In this document: piece after piece, positions 1-6,911 of the stretch
Layout of the letters: each line of letters begins with the position of its first letter
How positions within the stretch are numbered: the first letter of the stretch is position 1
DNA from: Planktosalinus sp963977065
GTDB taxonomy: Bacteria > Bacteroidota > Bacteroidia > Flavobacteriales > Flavobacteriaceae
NCBI GenBank assembly: GCA_963977065.1
Contig: CAXBNF010000032.1
Coordinates: 1 to 25,286 of the forward strand
DNA: 25,286 nt
Direction of reading: 5' to 3'
Notes under the pieces: generated by a model
Seen by the model: the letters and a program-made list of their open reading frames with translations, nothing else
What the model was told of the DNA's origin: nothing
Database searches by the model: none
Translations under genes and position numbers: made by a program

Positions 1-56
1 TTTAATTAGTTGAAAAAATCACCAAAAAAATCAAAGGCTTGTGCAACGGTTACCAT

Positions 57-67
57 TGTTGCCTGTA
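57..67 (-). repeat. Left copy of the inverted near-repeat bracketing SIR2-HerA
   Basis: Read on the minus strand this is TACAGGCAACA, 7 nt past the herA stop codon. An identical 11-mer lies in opposite orientation at 2896-2906, upstream of the SIR2 start, and similarity extends a few bases on either side. This copy also forms the right part of a small hairpin (GCAAC at 43-47 with GTTGC at 58-62), which could act as a weak 3' end structure for herA. Confidence 0.6.
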
Positions 68-74
68 GTGTTTT

Positions 75-1610
75 TTATTCGTTCGTAAATATTTTCGGTG
101 TTTCACTATGAGGAAGCGGATTTGCATCTGCTATTCTGATTAGCGAAGAAAATGCAAAAGCTTCTCCTAAAACTAATGCTTGTTGTTGTTTCAAACTTGT
201 CAGCAAATCAATTTGACTCTTGTCGTCATACTCAATTGTGTTTCTAATAAATTCTAAATCTCTGTTATTAGTTATTTTATGTACAATTAGTGAATTACAT
301 TGAGAAATAACTGTGTTTGAAACTTCCGAAGGTCTTTGTGTAGAAACCATTAGGTTGACTCCAAATTTTCTCCCTTCTCTTGCGAGTTTATCAATGTAAT
401 AGTTATTCATTTGGTCGGTTGAAGTTGTTGAGATATATCTATGAGCTTCTTCAAGGACTAACAATATATTGTCTTTTCTTCTATGCGCAGGATTAGTTTT
501 ATAGTTGAAGATACTCTTACTAATCATATACACAAAAAGGGCTAAAATATCGTTGGCTACTCGTAAGGATAGAATTAAAACCTGTTCAGTTTCAGAGTTT
601 AAAAAATCTTCAATCGTATTTCCTGTTTTATTAAATACAGCATTAAATCTTTCGTCTGAAGAAAAATGCTTAATACGCATAATGATATGCTTTAAAAAAC
701 CAATTGTGAAAGTATCTGGAACCATTCTTCCTCGATTCTCTATTTCAGGTACTGCATTTTCTATTTCAACTTGAAGTTGAGAAAACTCGAAATAAATATT
801 TTCATCAACATTTTCTGAATTCTTTAACTTTTTAACTGCTGTTTTTAAATAAGGAATAACATTGGGCGAATCTTCTTTGAGTAGTTGAGTTAATTCGTAG
901 AAGCTTAAATCTTTATGCGAAAGTTCTAAATCTGTATAGTCTTTTAATGCAATCCAAGCCGGCTTAACTCCTTGGTTATCGAAAATGTTCGAATACTCTT
1001 CATTGGAATCAATGATTATAGTTTTTAATGATTTGTTCGTTGCATTGTGTAATCTGTCTTTTTCAAGATATACACCTTGTAAAATTGAAGTAACAGTGCA
1101 GGATTTGCCACTTCCTGTATTTCCAAATATTGCACAATGTTTACCAAAAAGGATATTTGGGTCTGCACTAATTTTTACTTGATTAAAATAAATATCATTC
1201 CCAATCTGTAAAGAAGCTTGGTCGCTTTTTAAAGTCGAGTTATATATTGCTTCAATGTCTTGTTCTTCAAGAGTAAAAACATCACTTTCCAATGTTGGGA
1301 AATAATCAATTCCACGTTTAAAGGATTTATTTAGAGGGTTAAACGTTCCTATTAATCTGATCTTGGAAATGATTGATTCGTTTTTGGGGTTGAATAGTAT
1401 ATCTCTTTCTTTTGAAGGCTCTAATTGTTCGAAAATAATACCAATAGCATTCTGCGAATTGTACAATGGAATTGATATATAACTATTGAGCATTCCTACA
1501 ATATGTAAGCCATTGCCCGAAGAAACTGGTTTAGAGAAAATATCTTTATTATGAATAATCTCTAAATATCTATTCGTTATTCTATATACTTCTCCGATTT
1601 TGAATGCCAT
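75..1610 (-). CDS. HerA-family ATPase of a SIR2-HerA defence module
   Basis: This 511-residue protein is a HerA/FtsK-type hexameric ATPase. Visible motifs are an N-terminal beta-rich HAS-like region (about residues 1-140), Walker A GNTGSGKS at 163-170, Walker B LLVLEEAH at 383-390, the REGRKFG arginine-finger segment at 411-417 and a STQRP sensor at 423-427. It begins 2 nt after the stop of the SIR2 gene, so the two are almost certainly co-transcribed and translationally coupled. In known SIR2-HerA (Nezha) systems the two proteins form a large complex that depletes NAD+ and attacks DNA during phage infection; that role is inferred here from family and gene pairing. The gene is AT-rich compared with the B12 locus that follows, consistent with acquisition. 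A housekeeping HerA role is unlikely because no nurA-like partner is present. Confidence 0.88.
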   Translation of the reverse strand: MAFKIGEVYRITNRYLEIIHNKDIFSKPVSSGNGLHIVGMLNSYISIPLYNSQNAIGIIFEQLEPSKERDILFNPKNESIISKIRLIGTFNPLNKSFKRGIDYFPTLESDVFTLEEQDIEAIYNSTLKSDQASLQIGNDIYFNQVKISADPNILFGKHCAIFGNTGSGKSCTVTSILQGVYLEKDRLHNATNKSLKTIIIDSNEEYSNIFDNQGVKPAWIALKDYTDLELSHKDLSFYELTQLLKEDSPNVIPYLKTAVKKLKNSENVDENIYFEFSQLQVEIENAVPEIENRGRMVPDTFTIGFLKHIIMRIKHFSSDERFNAVFNKTGNTIEDFLNSETEQVLILSLRVANDILALFVYMISKSIFNYKTNPAHRRKDNILLVLEEAHRYISTTSTDQMNNYYIDKLAREGRKFGVNLMVSTQRPSEVSNTVISQCNSLIVHKITNNRDLEFIRNTIEYDDKSQIDLLTSLKQQQALVLGEAFAFSSLIRIADANPLPHSETPKIFTNE

Positions 1611-1612
1611 AA

Positions 1613-2854
1613 TTATTTAGTTAATTCTTTTAGCGTTTCAATTATGGTTTCTTTTGCAGGAATAAAAGAATTCAATGGAATAAGGTACTTTACAATGTTT
1701 GTAAAGTCGCCAACTAAAGCTCCTTCAAATATTATTATTCTATTATCGCTTACACTGCGATTCTTTAAAGTTTGCAGAAATAGTGGACTTTCTTCACTTA
1801 CTAAACCAAATGAATGGATTATGATTGTCAAATTTGGATTGTATAAACCTGTCCTAATTATATCGTTAATGTGTTCGTCTAAAAAAGAGTAGCCAATTAC
1901 AACTAAAGTGTTTTGAGATTCTGTTAAGCACTTTGAGAAATTTCTAAACAATTCACTATATGGTAAGTCAAGGGAATAGGATTTTTTAGTTTGGATTGGA
2001 TAAATCATTAGACTATCAAAAGCAAAATCTTCTTTTTTTGCAGTATCAGATATTTGAATTTCCTTTAGATTATAAAGGTCATTAATACTTTCGGCATATT
2101 GCCAAGAAATACTCCCGTGTAATTTATAAATGTTTAGATAGGTTGCAATACGCTTTCCTTTTTCGGCAGAATCTTGTTTTATATAAGTTTCATTGTGAAA
2201 AGTGTCTGGGTCGAATTTTCTCATATGAACTCCTCTGAATCCATTGTTATAACTAACACCAATTTTTTCACAAGAATTTTCAAACGCCAAATCATAATTT
2301 GGCGTAAAGATTTTTGGTCGACTTAAAGTTTCTTTTCTACTTATAATTTTGTTAATGAATAATTCGTGTACACCAAGGTTTTCAGAAACATATTCAATCG
2401 GGAATGGCACATATTTATCTACGAATATTTTTAAAGCCTTATCTAAAAAGGATTTAATTTCTTTGGCTGAATCTGAATCTTCTTTATTATTGAGATAGTA
2501 CAAGTATTCTTGATTTATTTTATCAAATTTCTTCTCAAGTAGAATGTCAGATTCAAAGAATTTTATTAACTGATTAATATGTTCTTTTGGTGGATTAATT
2601 GCTTTTAATTCCGCAATTATTGGGTCAAAAGGATTTTCGCCTTTATTTATTGTTTTTCCACCAATTGCAACAGAAGTTCCTGAACCACAAAGAAAATTTA
2701 GATTCTCGTTTAAATAGTATTTAGCTAATTTGTTTAATGGGATTTTCTCGTCATCTCTGAAAAACTGAATAACATCACTTTCAATTTTAGATTTAGCTTC
2801 GTCAAGTTCGGCAATTGTAGTAATTCCGTCAATAGTGATTTTATTTGTTATCAT
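1613..2854 (-). CDS. SIR2-domain NADase, partner of HerA
   Basis: This 413-residue protein carries a SIR2_2-type fold. Visible motifs are GSGTS at 57-61, the nucleotide-binding TPNYD at 184-188, KLHGSISW with the likely catalytic His at 246, and the C-terminal GYSFLDEHIN at 321-330, typical of bacterial defence SIR2 proteins and not of deacetylase sirtuins (no zinc Cys tetrad is seen). Family knowledge predicts NAD+ hydrolysis on phage sensing. It is the first gene of a two-gene operon with the HerA ATPase. The ATG at 2852-2854 is the chosen start; the 3' end abuts the HerA start by 2 nt. No clear TAnnTTTG promoter was found immediately upstream. The SIR2 call is strong; the defence role follows from the pairing. 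Confidence 0.87.
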   Translation of the reverse strand: MITNKITIDGITTIAELDEAKSKIESDVIQFFRDDEKIPLNKLAKYYLNENLNFLCGSGTSVAIGGKTINKGENPFDPIIAELKAINPPKEHINQLIKFFESDILLEKKFDKINQEYLYYLNNKEDSDSAKEIKSFLDKALKIFVDKYVPFPIEYVSENLGVHELFINKIISRKETLSRPKIFTPNYDLAFENSCEKIGVSYNNGFRGVHMRKFDPDTFHNETYIKQDSAEKGKRIATYLNIYKLHGSISWQYAESINDLYNLKEIQISDTAKKEDFAFDSLMIYPIQTKKSYSLDLPYSELFRNFSKCLTESQNTLVVIGYSFLDEHINDIIRTGLYNPNLTIIIHSFGLVSEESPLFLQTLKNRSVSDNRIIIFEGALVGDFTNIVKYLIPLNSFIPAKETIIETLKELTK

Positions 2855-2895
2855 TTATTTCAGTTTCAAATTTGTTGTTCGGTCGTTTTTCACAT

Positions 2896-2906
2896 TACAG
2901 GCAACA
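2896..2906 (+). repeat. Right copy of the inverted near-repeat bracketing SIR2-HerA
   Basis: TACAGGCAACA on the plus strand, 41 nt upstream of the SIR2 start. It is the inverted partner of 57-67, and together they enclose exactly the two-gene module. Confidence 0.6.
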
Positions 2907-2957
2907 TTAGTATTTACAATATGAGTTAGTAAATATGTTTGATATATTCATTATCTG

Positions 2958-3010
2958 CGACATGTCGTTATATATTTTATAGTGTATATACACCCTGCAG
3001 GGAATATAAC
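2958..3010. repeat. Cluster of perfect palindromes
   Basis: Three perfect palindromes lie close together: CGACATGTCG (2958-2967), GTGTATATACAC (2982-2993) and CCCTGCAGGG (2993-3002). A further inverted pair, GTTATAT (2967-2973) and ATATAAC (3004-3010), encloses the last two. The function is unknown; candidates are a regulatory site for the SIR2 operon, a recombination junction or a hairpin remnant of a mobile element. Confidence 0.55.
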
Positions 3011-3049
3011 AGCATCTTTCAAACGCGTGGGGATAAAGTCACCTTCGCT

Positions 3050-3078
3050 ATCCTCCTTCGCATAAAGCTACGGAGGAT
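3050..3078. repeat. Hairpin, ATCCTCC / GGAGGAT arms
   Basis: ATCCTCC at 3050-3056 pairs with GGAGGAT at 3072-3078 around a 15-nt loop. The word CTACGGAGG recurs at 3085-3093 and CCTTCGC just before, so this looks like a degenerate dispersed intergenic repeat. It is not a terminator, as no T-tract follows. Confidence 0.4.
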
Positions 3079-3370
3079 GAAAAACTACGGAGGCTAAAAC
3101 AAATATAACATAAAATGTTAAAACCCAACATGTAAAAGTAGGGAAAGGGTATGGGTTATTTTACGGGATTCCGCATATTGAGAAAAAAAACCAAAAAATT
3201 CCCAATTCTCGCACCCAACTTCCACATTTGTTCGAGGTTTGTTCCTAAAAAGTACCTTTTTTAAAAAACAATCCCGAAGGAATCCCGAACAAAACCCGAA
3301 CAAAACTAAAACCGCACTAGAACAAGACTGGGAGATAACTGGGAGAAAACCCCTCGTTTTTTACTCAAAA

Positions 3371-3470
3371 GGGTCAAATGGTGTCATCCGGTGTCAAAAG
3401 GGGTCAAAAGGGGTCATTTGGTGTCAAAAGGGGTCAAAAAGGGTCATTTGGTGTCATATGGGTTCATTGT
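3371..3470. repeat. Ten-unit 10-bp tandem repeat, consensus GKGTCAWWWG
   Basis: Ten contiguous units, each exactly 10 nt, share GTCA at positions 3-6 (for example gggtcaaatg, gtgtcatccg, gtgtcaaaag, gggtcatttg); the last unit is degenerate (ggttcattgt). The unit alternates between AAAAG and ATTTG tails. The period is close to one DNA helical turn, so all GTCA cores face the same side of the helix. The array ends about 55 nt from the stop of the downstream ATPase gene, which lies on the opposite strand. Confidence 0.8.
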
Positions 3471-3524
3471 ATGCCGGGGTGTATTTGAAGCGAGCCAAGA
3501 ACGAATGAAGTGAAGTAGGGTGCT

Positions 3525-4310
3525 TTATTTCACAATCCTAAAACTCCCCGTCTCCCCGTCAAAATCAATCAGGTTTTTAGGGAAGAGGGCAGAAAAACAA
3601 CCTTCATCTATCAATTCACAAGGGTCTCCAAAATAGGTTTTTTTTGGGGTCATCACGATCATCTGGTCGCATAGCTGGATAGCGAGGTCTATCTCGTGGG
3701 TGGAGAAGAGAATGGTTTTGTTCTTGCTGAGGGTTTTCAGTAGTTTTAAAATGGACGCCCGGTGGTAAATATCGAGGTGGGTGGTGGGTTCGTCCAAAAT
3801 GATGATGGGCGTGTCCTGCGCCAAAGCCCTTGCAATCAAGGCACGTTGCAACTGCCCGTCACTGAGTTCGTAGCACTTGCGGTCTTTAAAGGAGAGCATT
3901 TCGGTGGCTTGCAGGGCTTGTATGATGTGTGTTTTGTCACTTTCGGTGAGGGTACCCAGCCAGTTGGTGTAAGGTTGGCGTCCCAAGGCAACGAGTTCGC
4001 CAACAGTCATATTTTTGGATGCGGGTACTTCAGTGAGGACTACGCTTAAGGTTTCTGCAAGGGATTCAAAGCTGTAGGTGTCCAACGGTTTTCCATTGAT
4101 GATAACCTTTCCGGAAAGAGGATCCTGCACTTTACACAAAGTGCGCAACAAGGTCGATTTCCCGATACCATTACTGCCTACCAAGCCGACCAAAGCTCCT
4201 TTGTTGAGGGAAAAGCTGAGGTCTTTTGCCACCACATGATTCCCTGTTTTATGGAAATAACCTATGGAGAGGTCTTTGGTTTGAAGGGTGTGGTTTTCGG
4301 GATTAGACAT
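3525..4310 (-). CDS. btuD: ABC transporter ATPase, FecE/BtuD type (probable B12 importer)
   Basis: This 261-residue ATPase would power import through the neighbouring permease. The full ABC motif set is present: Walker A GSNGIGKST at 45-53, signature LSDGQ at 149-153, Walker B ILDEP at 171-175 and the H-loop His at 205 in STHE. Its length and the ALGRQPYTNW segment after the Q-loop are typical of siderophore/B12 ATPases. It is the last gene of a minus-strand run of binding protein, permease and ATPase. About 205 nt, holding two inverted-repeat elements, separate it from the permease, an unusually wide gap for such an operon. Assignment to B12 rests on the nearby cobalamin riboswitch and TonB receptor; iron-siderophore import is the alternative. 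Confidence 0.85.
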   Translation of the reverse strand: MSNPENHTLQTKDLSIGYFHKTGNHVVAKDLSFSLNKGALVGLVGSNGIGKSTLLRTLCKVQDPLSGKVIINGKPLDTYSFESLAETLSVVLTEVPASKNMTVGELVALGRQPYTNWLGTLTESDKTHIIQALQATEMLSFKDRKCYELSDGQLQRALIARALAQDTPIIILDEPTTHLDIYHRASILKLLKTLSKNKTILFSTHEIDLAIQLCDQMIVMTPKKTYFGDPCELIDEGCFSALFPKNLIDFDGETGSFRIVK

Positions 4311-4336
4311 ATAAAAGGTTAATTAAAGATGTTTTT

Positions 4337-4445
4337 CTCTGCGTACCTCTGTGCTTCTCTGTGGCTCTCTGCGGTATAGCCTTATTAGGATTGCTTCGTG
4401 GTTATACCGCAAAGTTGCGCAAAGGTTCCGCAAAGTTACGCAAAG
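4337..4445. repeat. Long imperfect inverted repeat between the permease and ATPase genes
   Basis: The left arm 4337-4381 and right arm 4400-4445 are near reverse complements over about 45 nt. The inner 12 nt (TGCGGTATAGCC at 4370-4381 and GGTTATACCGCA at 4400-4411) match at 11 of 12 positions around an 18-nt loop. The outer parts consist of repeated CTCTGYG or GCAAAG words. In RNA this would fold into a large hairpin inside the transporter transcript. Confidence 0.7.
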
Positions 4446-4471
4446 TATTTTTTTACTGATCACTGAAAATC

Positions 4472-4491
4472 GGTTTCGACTCCGCTCAACC
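4472..4491 (+). repeat. Short hairpin repeat, copy 1 (core TTCGACTCCGCTCA)
   Basis: Arms GGTT and AACC enclose the core TCGACTCCGCTC. A second copy at 5586-5605 in opposite orientation has the same core with one change but different, still complementary, arms (CACT and AGTG). The pattern fits a dispersed REP-like element. Confidence 0.6.
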
Positions 4492-4515
4492 TCCGGAACT
4501 TAAGATTACTGAGCA

Positions 4516-5547
4516 CTAAAACAAAAGCTTCCTTTTCCGAACCAATAACCAAATCACAACCGGTGCGCCAACCAATGAAGTAATCGCATTAATTGGCAAG
4601 GTATAATCTGTAAATGGTACTTGAGCAATACTGTCACAGATAAGCATTAATATGGCACCGCTTAACAACACTGCGGGTATTAAAATTTTATGATTGGCTG
4701 TCGTGAAAAACTGTCTGGTGATATGCGGCACTGCCAACCCAATAAAAGCAATGGGCCCGGCAAAGGCTGTGATGGCGCCGGCCAAAATGCAGGTCGCTAT
4801 CAAAATAAACAATCGGCTTTTCCCGATGTTTAGGCCCTGGCTTTTTGCATAGTTTTCTCCTAAAAGCAATGCATTTAAGGGTTTGATTGTGATTACCGAA
4901 AGCAATAGCCCCAAAAAGAAACAAACCGCCAGTACGACCATGCCTTCCCAAGAGTTGTTGCCAAGGCTTCCAAACGACCAGAAAATGTATTGCTGCAATT
5001 GCTCTGCCGGACTGAAATAAGCCAGCACACCCACCACAGCAGCGGTGACGCTTCCAAACATCAATCCGATGATGAGAATCGCCATCGTGTCTTTGACTCT
5101 TACGGTCACGGCCAGCACAGCCAGCATTACCAGCAAACTTCCCAAACCGGCGGCGATGACCAGTGACCATTTGCTAAGCAACAATAGCCCAAAAGCACCA
5201 CCAATACCGGAAGCTCCCATAATCAATAAAGCCACGCCCAGACTGGCGCCGCTACTCACCCCCAATACAAAAGGCCCCGCCAGCGGGTTCCGGAAAAGGG
5301 TTTGCATTAAAAGTCCGCTAATGGAAAGTCCGGCACCCACCATAATAGCGGTAAGGGCTTTGGGTAGCCGGTAGTCTTGAATGATGAACGTCCAGGAGGC
5401 TTTTTCGGTATCGAGATAAAAGAGTGCTTTAGCCACTTCCTTCAACGGAATGGAAACAGACCCCAAGCTGATATTGGCAAAAAACACAACAATAAGCAAA
5501 ACGCTTAAAGCGAAAAAGTGTTTGTTGTATGTGGTCGTTTTTTCCAA
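4516..5547 (-). CDS. btuC: FecCD/BtuC-family permease (probable B12 importer)
   Basis: This 343-residue integral membrane protein has about ten hydrophobic helices beginning near residue 12 and the FecCD signature segments: SLGSVSIPL near the N-terminus, RLPKALTAIMVGAGLSISG, MQTLFRNPLAGPFVLGVSSG, and near the C-terminus GPIAFIGLAVPHITRQF with a coupling helix. It forms the channel through which substrate delivered by the lipoprotein passes the inner membrane, driven by the ATPase encoded downstream. It follows the binding-protein gene by 69 nt, and that gap carries a short hairpin repeat. The length is normal for the family. Substrate assignment to cobalamin comes from locus context; the fold alone does not separate B12 from ferric siderophores. 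Confidence 0.87.
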   Translation of the reverse strand: MEKTTTYNKHFFALSVLLIVVFFANISLGSVSIPLKEVAKALFYLDTEKASWTFIIQDYRLPKALTAIMVGAGLSISGLLMQTLFRNPLAGPFVLGVSSGASLGVALLIMGASGIGGAFGLLLLSKWSLVIAAGLGSLLVMLAVLAVTVRVKDTMAILIIGLMFGSVTAAVVGVLAYFSPAEQLQQYIFWSFGSLGNNSWEGMVVLAVCFFLGLLLSVITIKPLNALLLGENYAKSQGLNIGKSRLFILIATCILAGAITAFAGPIAFIGLAVPHITRQFFTTANHKILIPAVLLSGAILMLICDSIAQVPFTDYTLPINAITSLVGAPVVIWLLVRKRKLLF

Positions 5548-5585
5548 ACTAAATATAATTTTAAACTATTTCCATTCTCACCGGT

Positions 5586-5605
5586 CACTGAGCGGAGCCG
5601 AAGTG
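5586..5605 (-). repeat. Short hairpin repeat, copy 2 (CACTGAGCGGAGCCGAAGTG)
   Basis: This is the inverted relative of 4472-4491. The core TTCGGCTCCGCTCA on the minus strand is flanked by CACT and AGTG. It lies between the binding-protein and permease genes of the transporter operon. Confidence 0.6.
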
Positions 5606-5616
5606 TGAGGTGAGGT

Positions 5617-6759
5617 CTATTCCAAAGCCCTAAAAAAATATAATTCATAATCCGGCAACAACTCCGGGTGCAATATCTTTACTAAATCCTTTAAAACCAA
5701 ATCAGGTCGGTTGGGGGCGAGTTCGTAATAAATAACACCACCCGTTTCCCCTTTTAAGCTGGAAAAACTATACACTTTTTTATTTGTGAATGCATCAAAC
5801 TGAGTATAAACATTATTAGCATCCTCCAGTTCTTTGTAGGTCGTAAACTGTCCCGGGCCAATCCAGAAATCGGCGTGTTGTGCTTTTTCTATAACGGTTT
5901 CCACGTTGAGGGCGATGCTACCGGTGCCTTGACTTTCCGCCCACAGGTATTCGCCATTGGCATCAGCGATAAATTGGGCGCCCCAGCTGTTGCCTTCGGG
6001 CAGGTACCAGATGTCTTTCCAAAGTGCACCGCTTAAAACGGTGGGGGAGTTATCTGCGGTTTGTGCAAGTTCTTTCACGGCATTGTATTCGGTTTCAATT
6101 TCGCTGAAAAGCGCATGGGCTTCCTCCATTTTATTAAAGAACGCCCCAAAAAACTTAATCCACTCCGCCTTCCCTAACGGGTTTTGTTCTGTCCAGTCGC
6201 CGTTAAAGACAATTGGAATACCGGCGCGTTGCAGGGTCTCATAGGTCTTGTTATTTCCGTTAACGGCAAAGCCTATCATCACATCGGGTTGCAGGTCGAT
6301 GACGTTTTCTGTATTGATGGACTCGTTGTTGCCAATTTCGGTAATCTTGCCTTCGTCAATGCGTTTTCGGGTATTTTCAGAAGAAATATAGCTAAGGTTT
6401 GGGAAGGCGATGAGTTTATCAGTCTCGCCCAGCATATCCAGCGAGGGAATGTGGGTGGTGGAAGTCACAATGATGTTTTGAACCGGTACCTGCACAATAG
6501 CATCAAAGGTTTCTTCGGAAGTAAAGCTTACTTTGTCTTTGACCAAAGCATAACGAAAAACCTTCCCCGCTTCCGGCCACGGATTGGTAACCTCGATGAT
6601 TTGATGGTCACCTTTGTCTGTTATGGAAAAGCCTTGTGCATAACTGATTTTAATACTTTCTTCAGTAGTGCTTGGGGTTTCAGGAGTGTTGTTTTTTTCG
6701 TTTTTGCAGGAAGCAAACCCAAGTAAAGTAATTAAAAAAAATACCGTCTTAAATCTCAT
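5617..6759 (-). CDS. btuF: Periplasmic substrate-binding lipoprotein, BtuF/FepB type
   Basis: This 380-residue protein starts with a lipoprotein signal (hydrophobic VFFLITLLGF, lipobox FASC, acylated Cys 18), so it should be anchored in the envelope facing the periplasm. The mature part shows helical-backbone type III binding protein features: PSLDMLGETDKLIAFPN, then the linker region with VIDLQPDVMIGF, and a C-terminal lobe. It should capture substrate released by the TonB receptor and hand it to the permease. It is the first gene of the minus-strand transporter operon. The start codon at 6757-6759 gives the full signal peptide. Its leader carries a 14-bp tandem repeat with a possible -7 box. 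B12 is the favoured substrate from context. Confidence 0.85.
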   Translation of the reverse strand: MRFKTVFFLITLLGFASCKNEKNNTPETPSTTEESIKISYAQGFSITDKGDHQIIEVTNPWPEAGKVFRYALVKDKVSFTSEETFDAIVQVPVQNIIVTSTTHIPSLDMLGETDKLIAFPNLSYISSENTRKRIDEGKITEIGNNESINTENVIDLQPDVMIGFAVNGNNKTYETLQRAGIPIVFNGDWTEQNPLGKAEWIKFFGAFFNKMEEAHALFSEIETEYNAVKELAQTADNSPTVLSGALWKDIWYLPEGNSWGAQFIADANGEYLWAESQGTGSIALNVETVIEKAQHADFWIGPGQFTTYKELEDANNVYTQFDAFTNKKVYSFSSLKGETGGVIYYELAPNRPDLVLKDLVKILHPELLPDYELYFFRALE

Positions 6760-6760
6760 A

Positions 6761-6794
6761 TCTAATGTCTCAAGTCTAACGTCTCAAATCTAAT
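6761..6794. repeat. 14-bp tandem repeat in the btuF leader
   Basis: Two complete 14-bp units, tctaatgtctcaag (6761-6774) and tctaacgtctcaaa (6775-6788), plus a partial third (tctaat, 6789-6794). The array starts 2 nt upstream of the btuF start codon. On the minus strand, 6792-6785 reads TAGATTTG, which matches the Bacteroidota -7 consensus. Confidence 0.65.
6785..6792 (-). promoter_or_regulatory. Possible -7 box for the btuFCD operon (TAGATTTG)
   Basis: TAGATTTG on the minus strand fits TAnnTTTG and lies 26 nt upstream of the start codon. The -33 element is weak, so this is a moderate call. The box lies inside the 14-bp tandem repeat. Confidence 0.4.
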
Positions 6795-6811
6795 AAAGAA
6801 ACAAAAGTAAC

Positions 6812-6846
6812 ATTAATTGAAATCACTTTATAGGATTTCAATTAAT
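6812..6846. repeat. Perfect 13-bp inverted repeat between btuF and higB
   Basis: ATTAATTGAAATC (6812-6824) and GATTTCAATTAAT (6834-6846) are exact reverse complements around a 9-nt spacer. It lies between two divergent promoters. It could be an operator for either gene or mark an insertion boundary of the toxin-antitoxin pair. Confidence 0.65.
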
Positions 6847-6854
6847 TAAGTATT

Positions 6855-6893
6855 TATAGAAGTTCTATATATGAGAACTTTTAAGTATCTTTG
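6855..6893 (+). promoter_or_regulatory. higBA promoter and probable autoregulatory operator
   Basis: TATCTTTG at 6886-6893 is a good TAnnTTTG box, 18 nt before the higB start. Just upstream are two overlapping palindromes: TATAGAA-g-TTCTATA (6855-6869) and AAGTTCT-7 nt-AGAACTT (6860-6880), which share AAGTTCT. They cover the -33 region, where HigA-type repressors normally bind. Confidence 0.6.
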
Positions 6894-6911
6894 TCAAGAT
6901 TATAGAAAAGG

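Larger units (their letters stand above)
2855..3524. other. Non-coding, repeat-rich interval between the defence module and the B12 operon
   Basis: No convincing gene is present in these 670 bases. From left to right they hold the right boundary repeat (2896-2906), a cluster of perfect palindromes (2958-3010), a hairpin (3050-3078), an A/C-rich stretch with repeated CCCGAA and ACAAAAC words (about 3270-3310) and a 10-bp tandem repeat (3371-3470). The composition and lack of coding signal suggest a junction between acquired and core DNA. Confidence 0.6.

Noticed and set aside
41..70. Integron attC site next to herA
   Set aside because: A short GCAAC/GTTGC hairpin exists, but the GTTRRRY and RYYYAAC core boxes do not match.
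3371..3470. CRISPR-like array
   Set aside because: Units are 10 nt and contiguous with no spacers, and no cas gene is present.
3239..3508. An 89-codon plus-strand open frame over the tandem repeat
   Set aside because: Its second half is only the translated 10-bp repeat (KGSKGVIWCQ-like), the first half is A/C-rich with no family match, and a promoter is lacking.
6184..6726. A 180-codon open frame antisense to btuF
   Set aside because: The binding protein on the other strand has full family features; this frame is its shadow.
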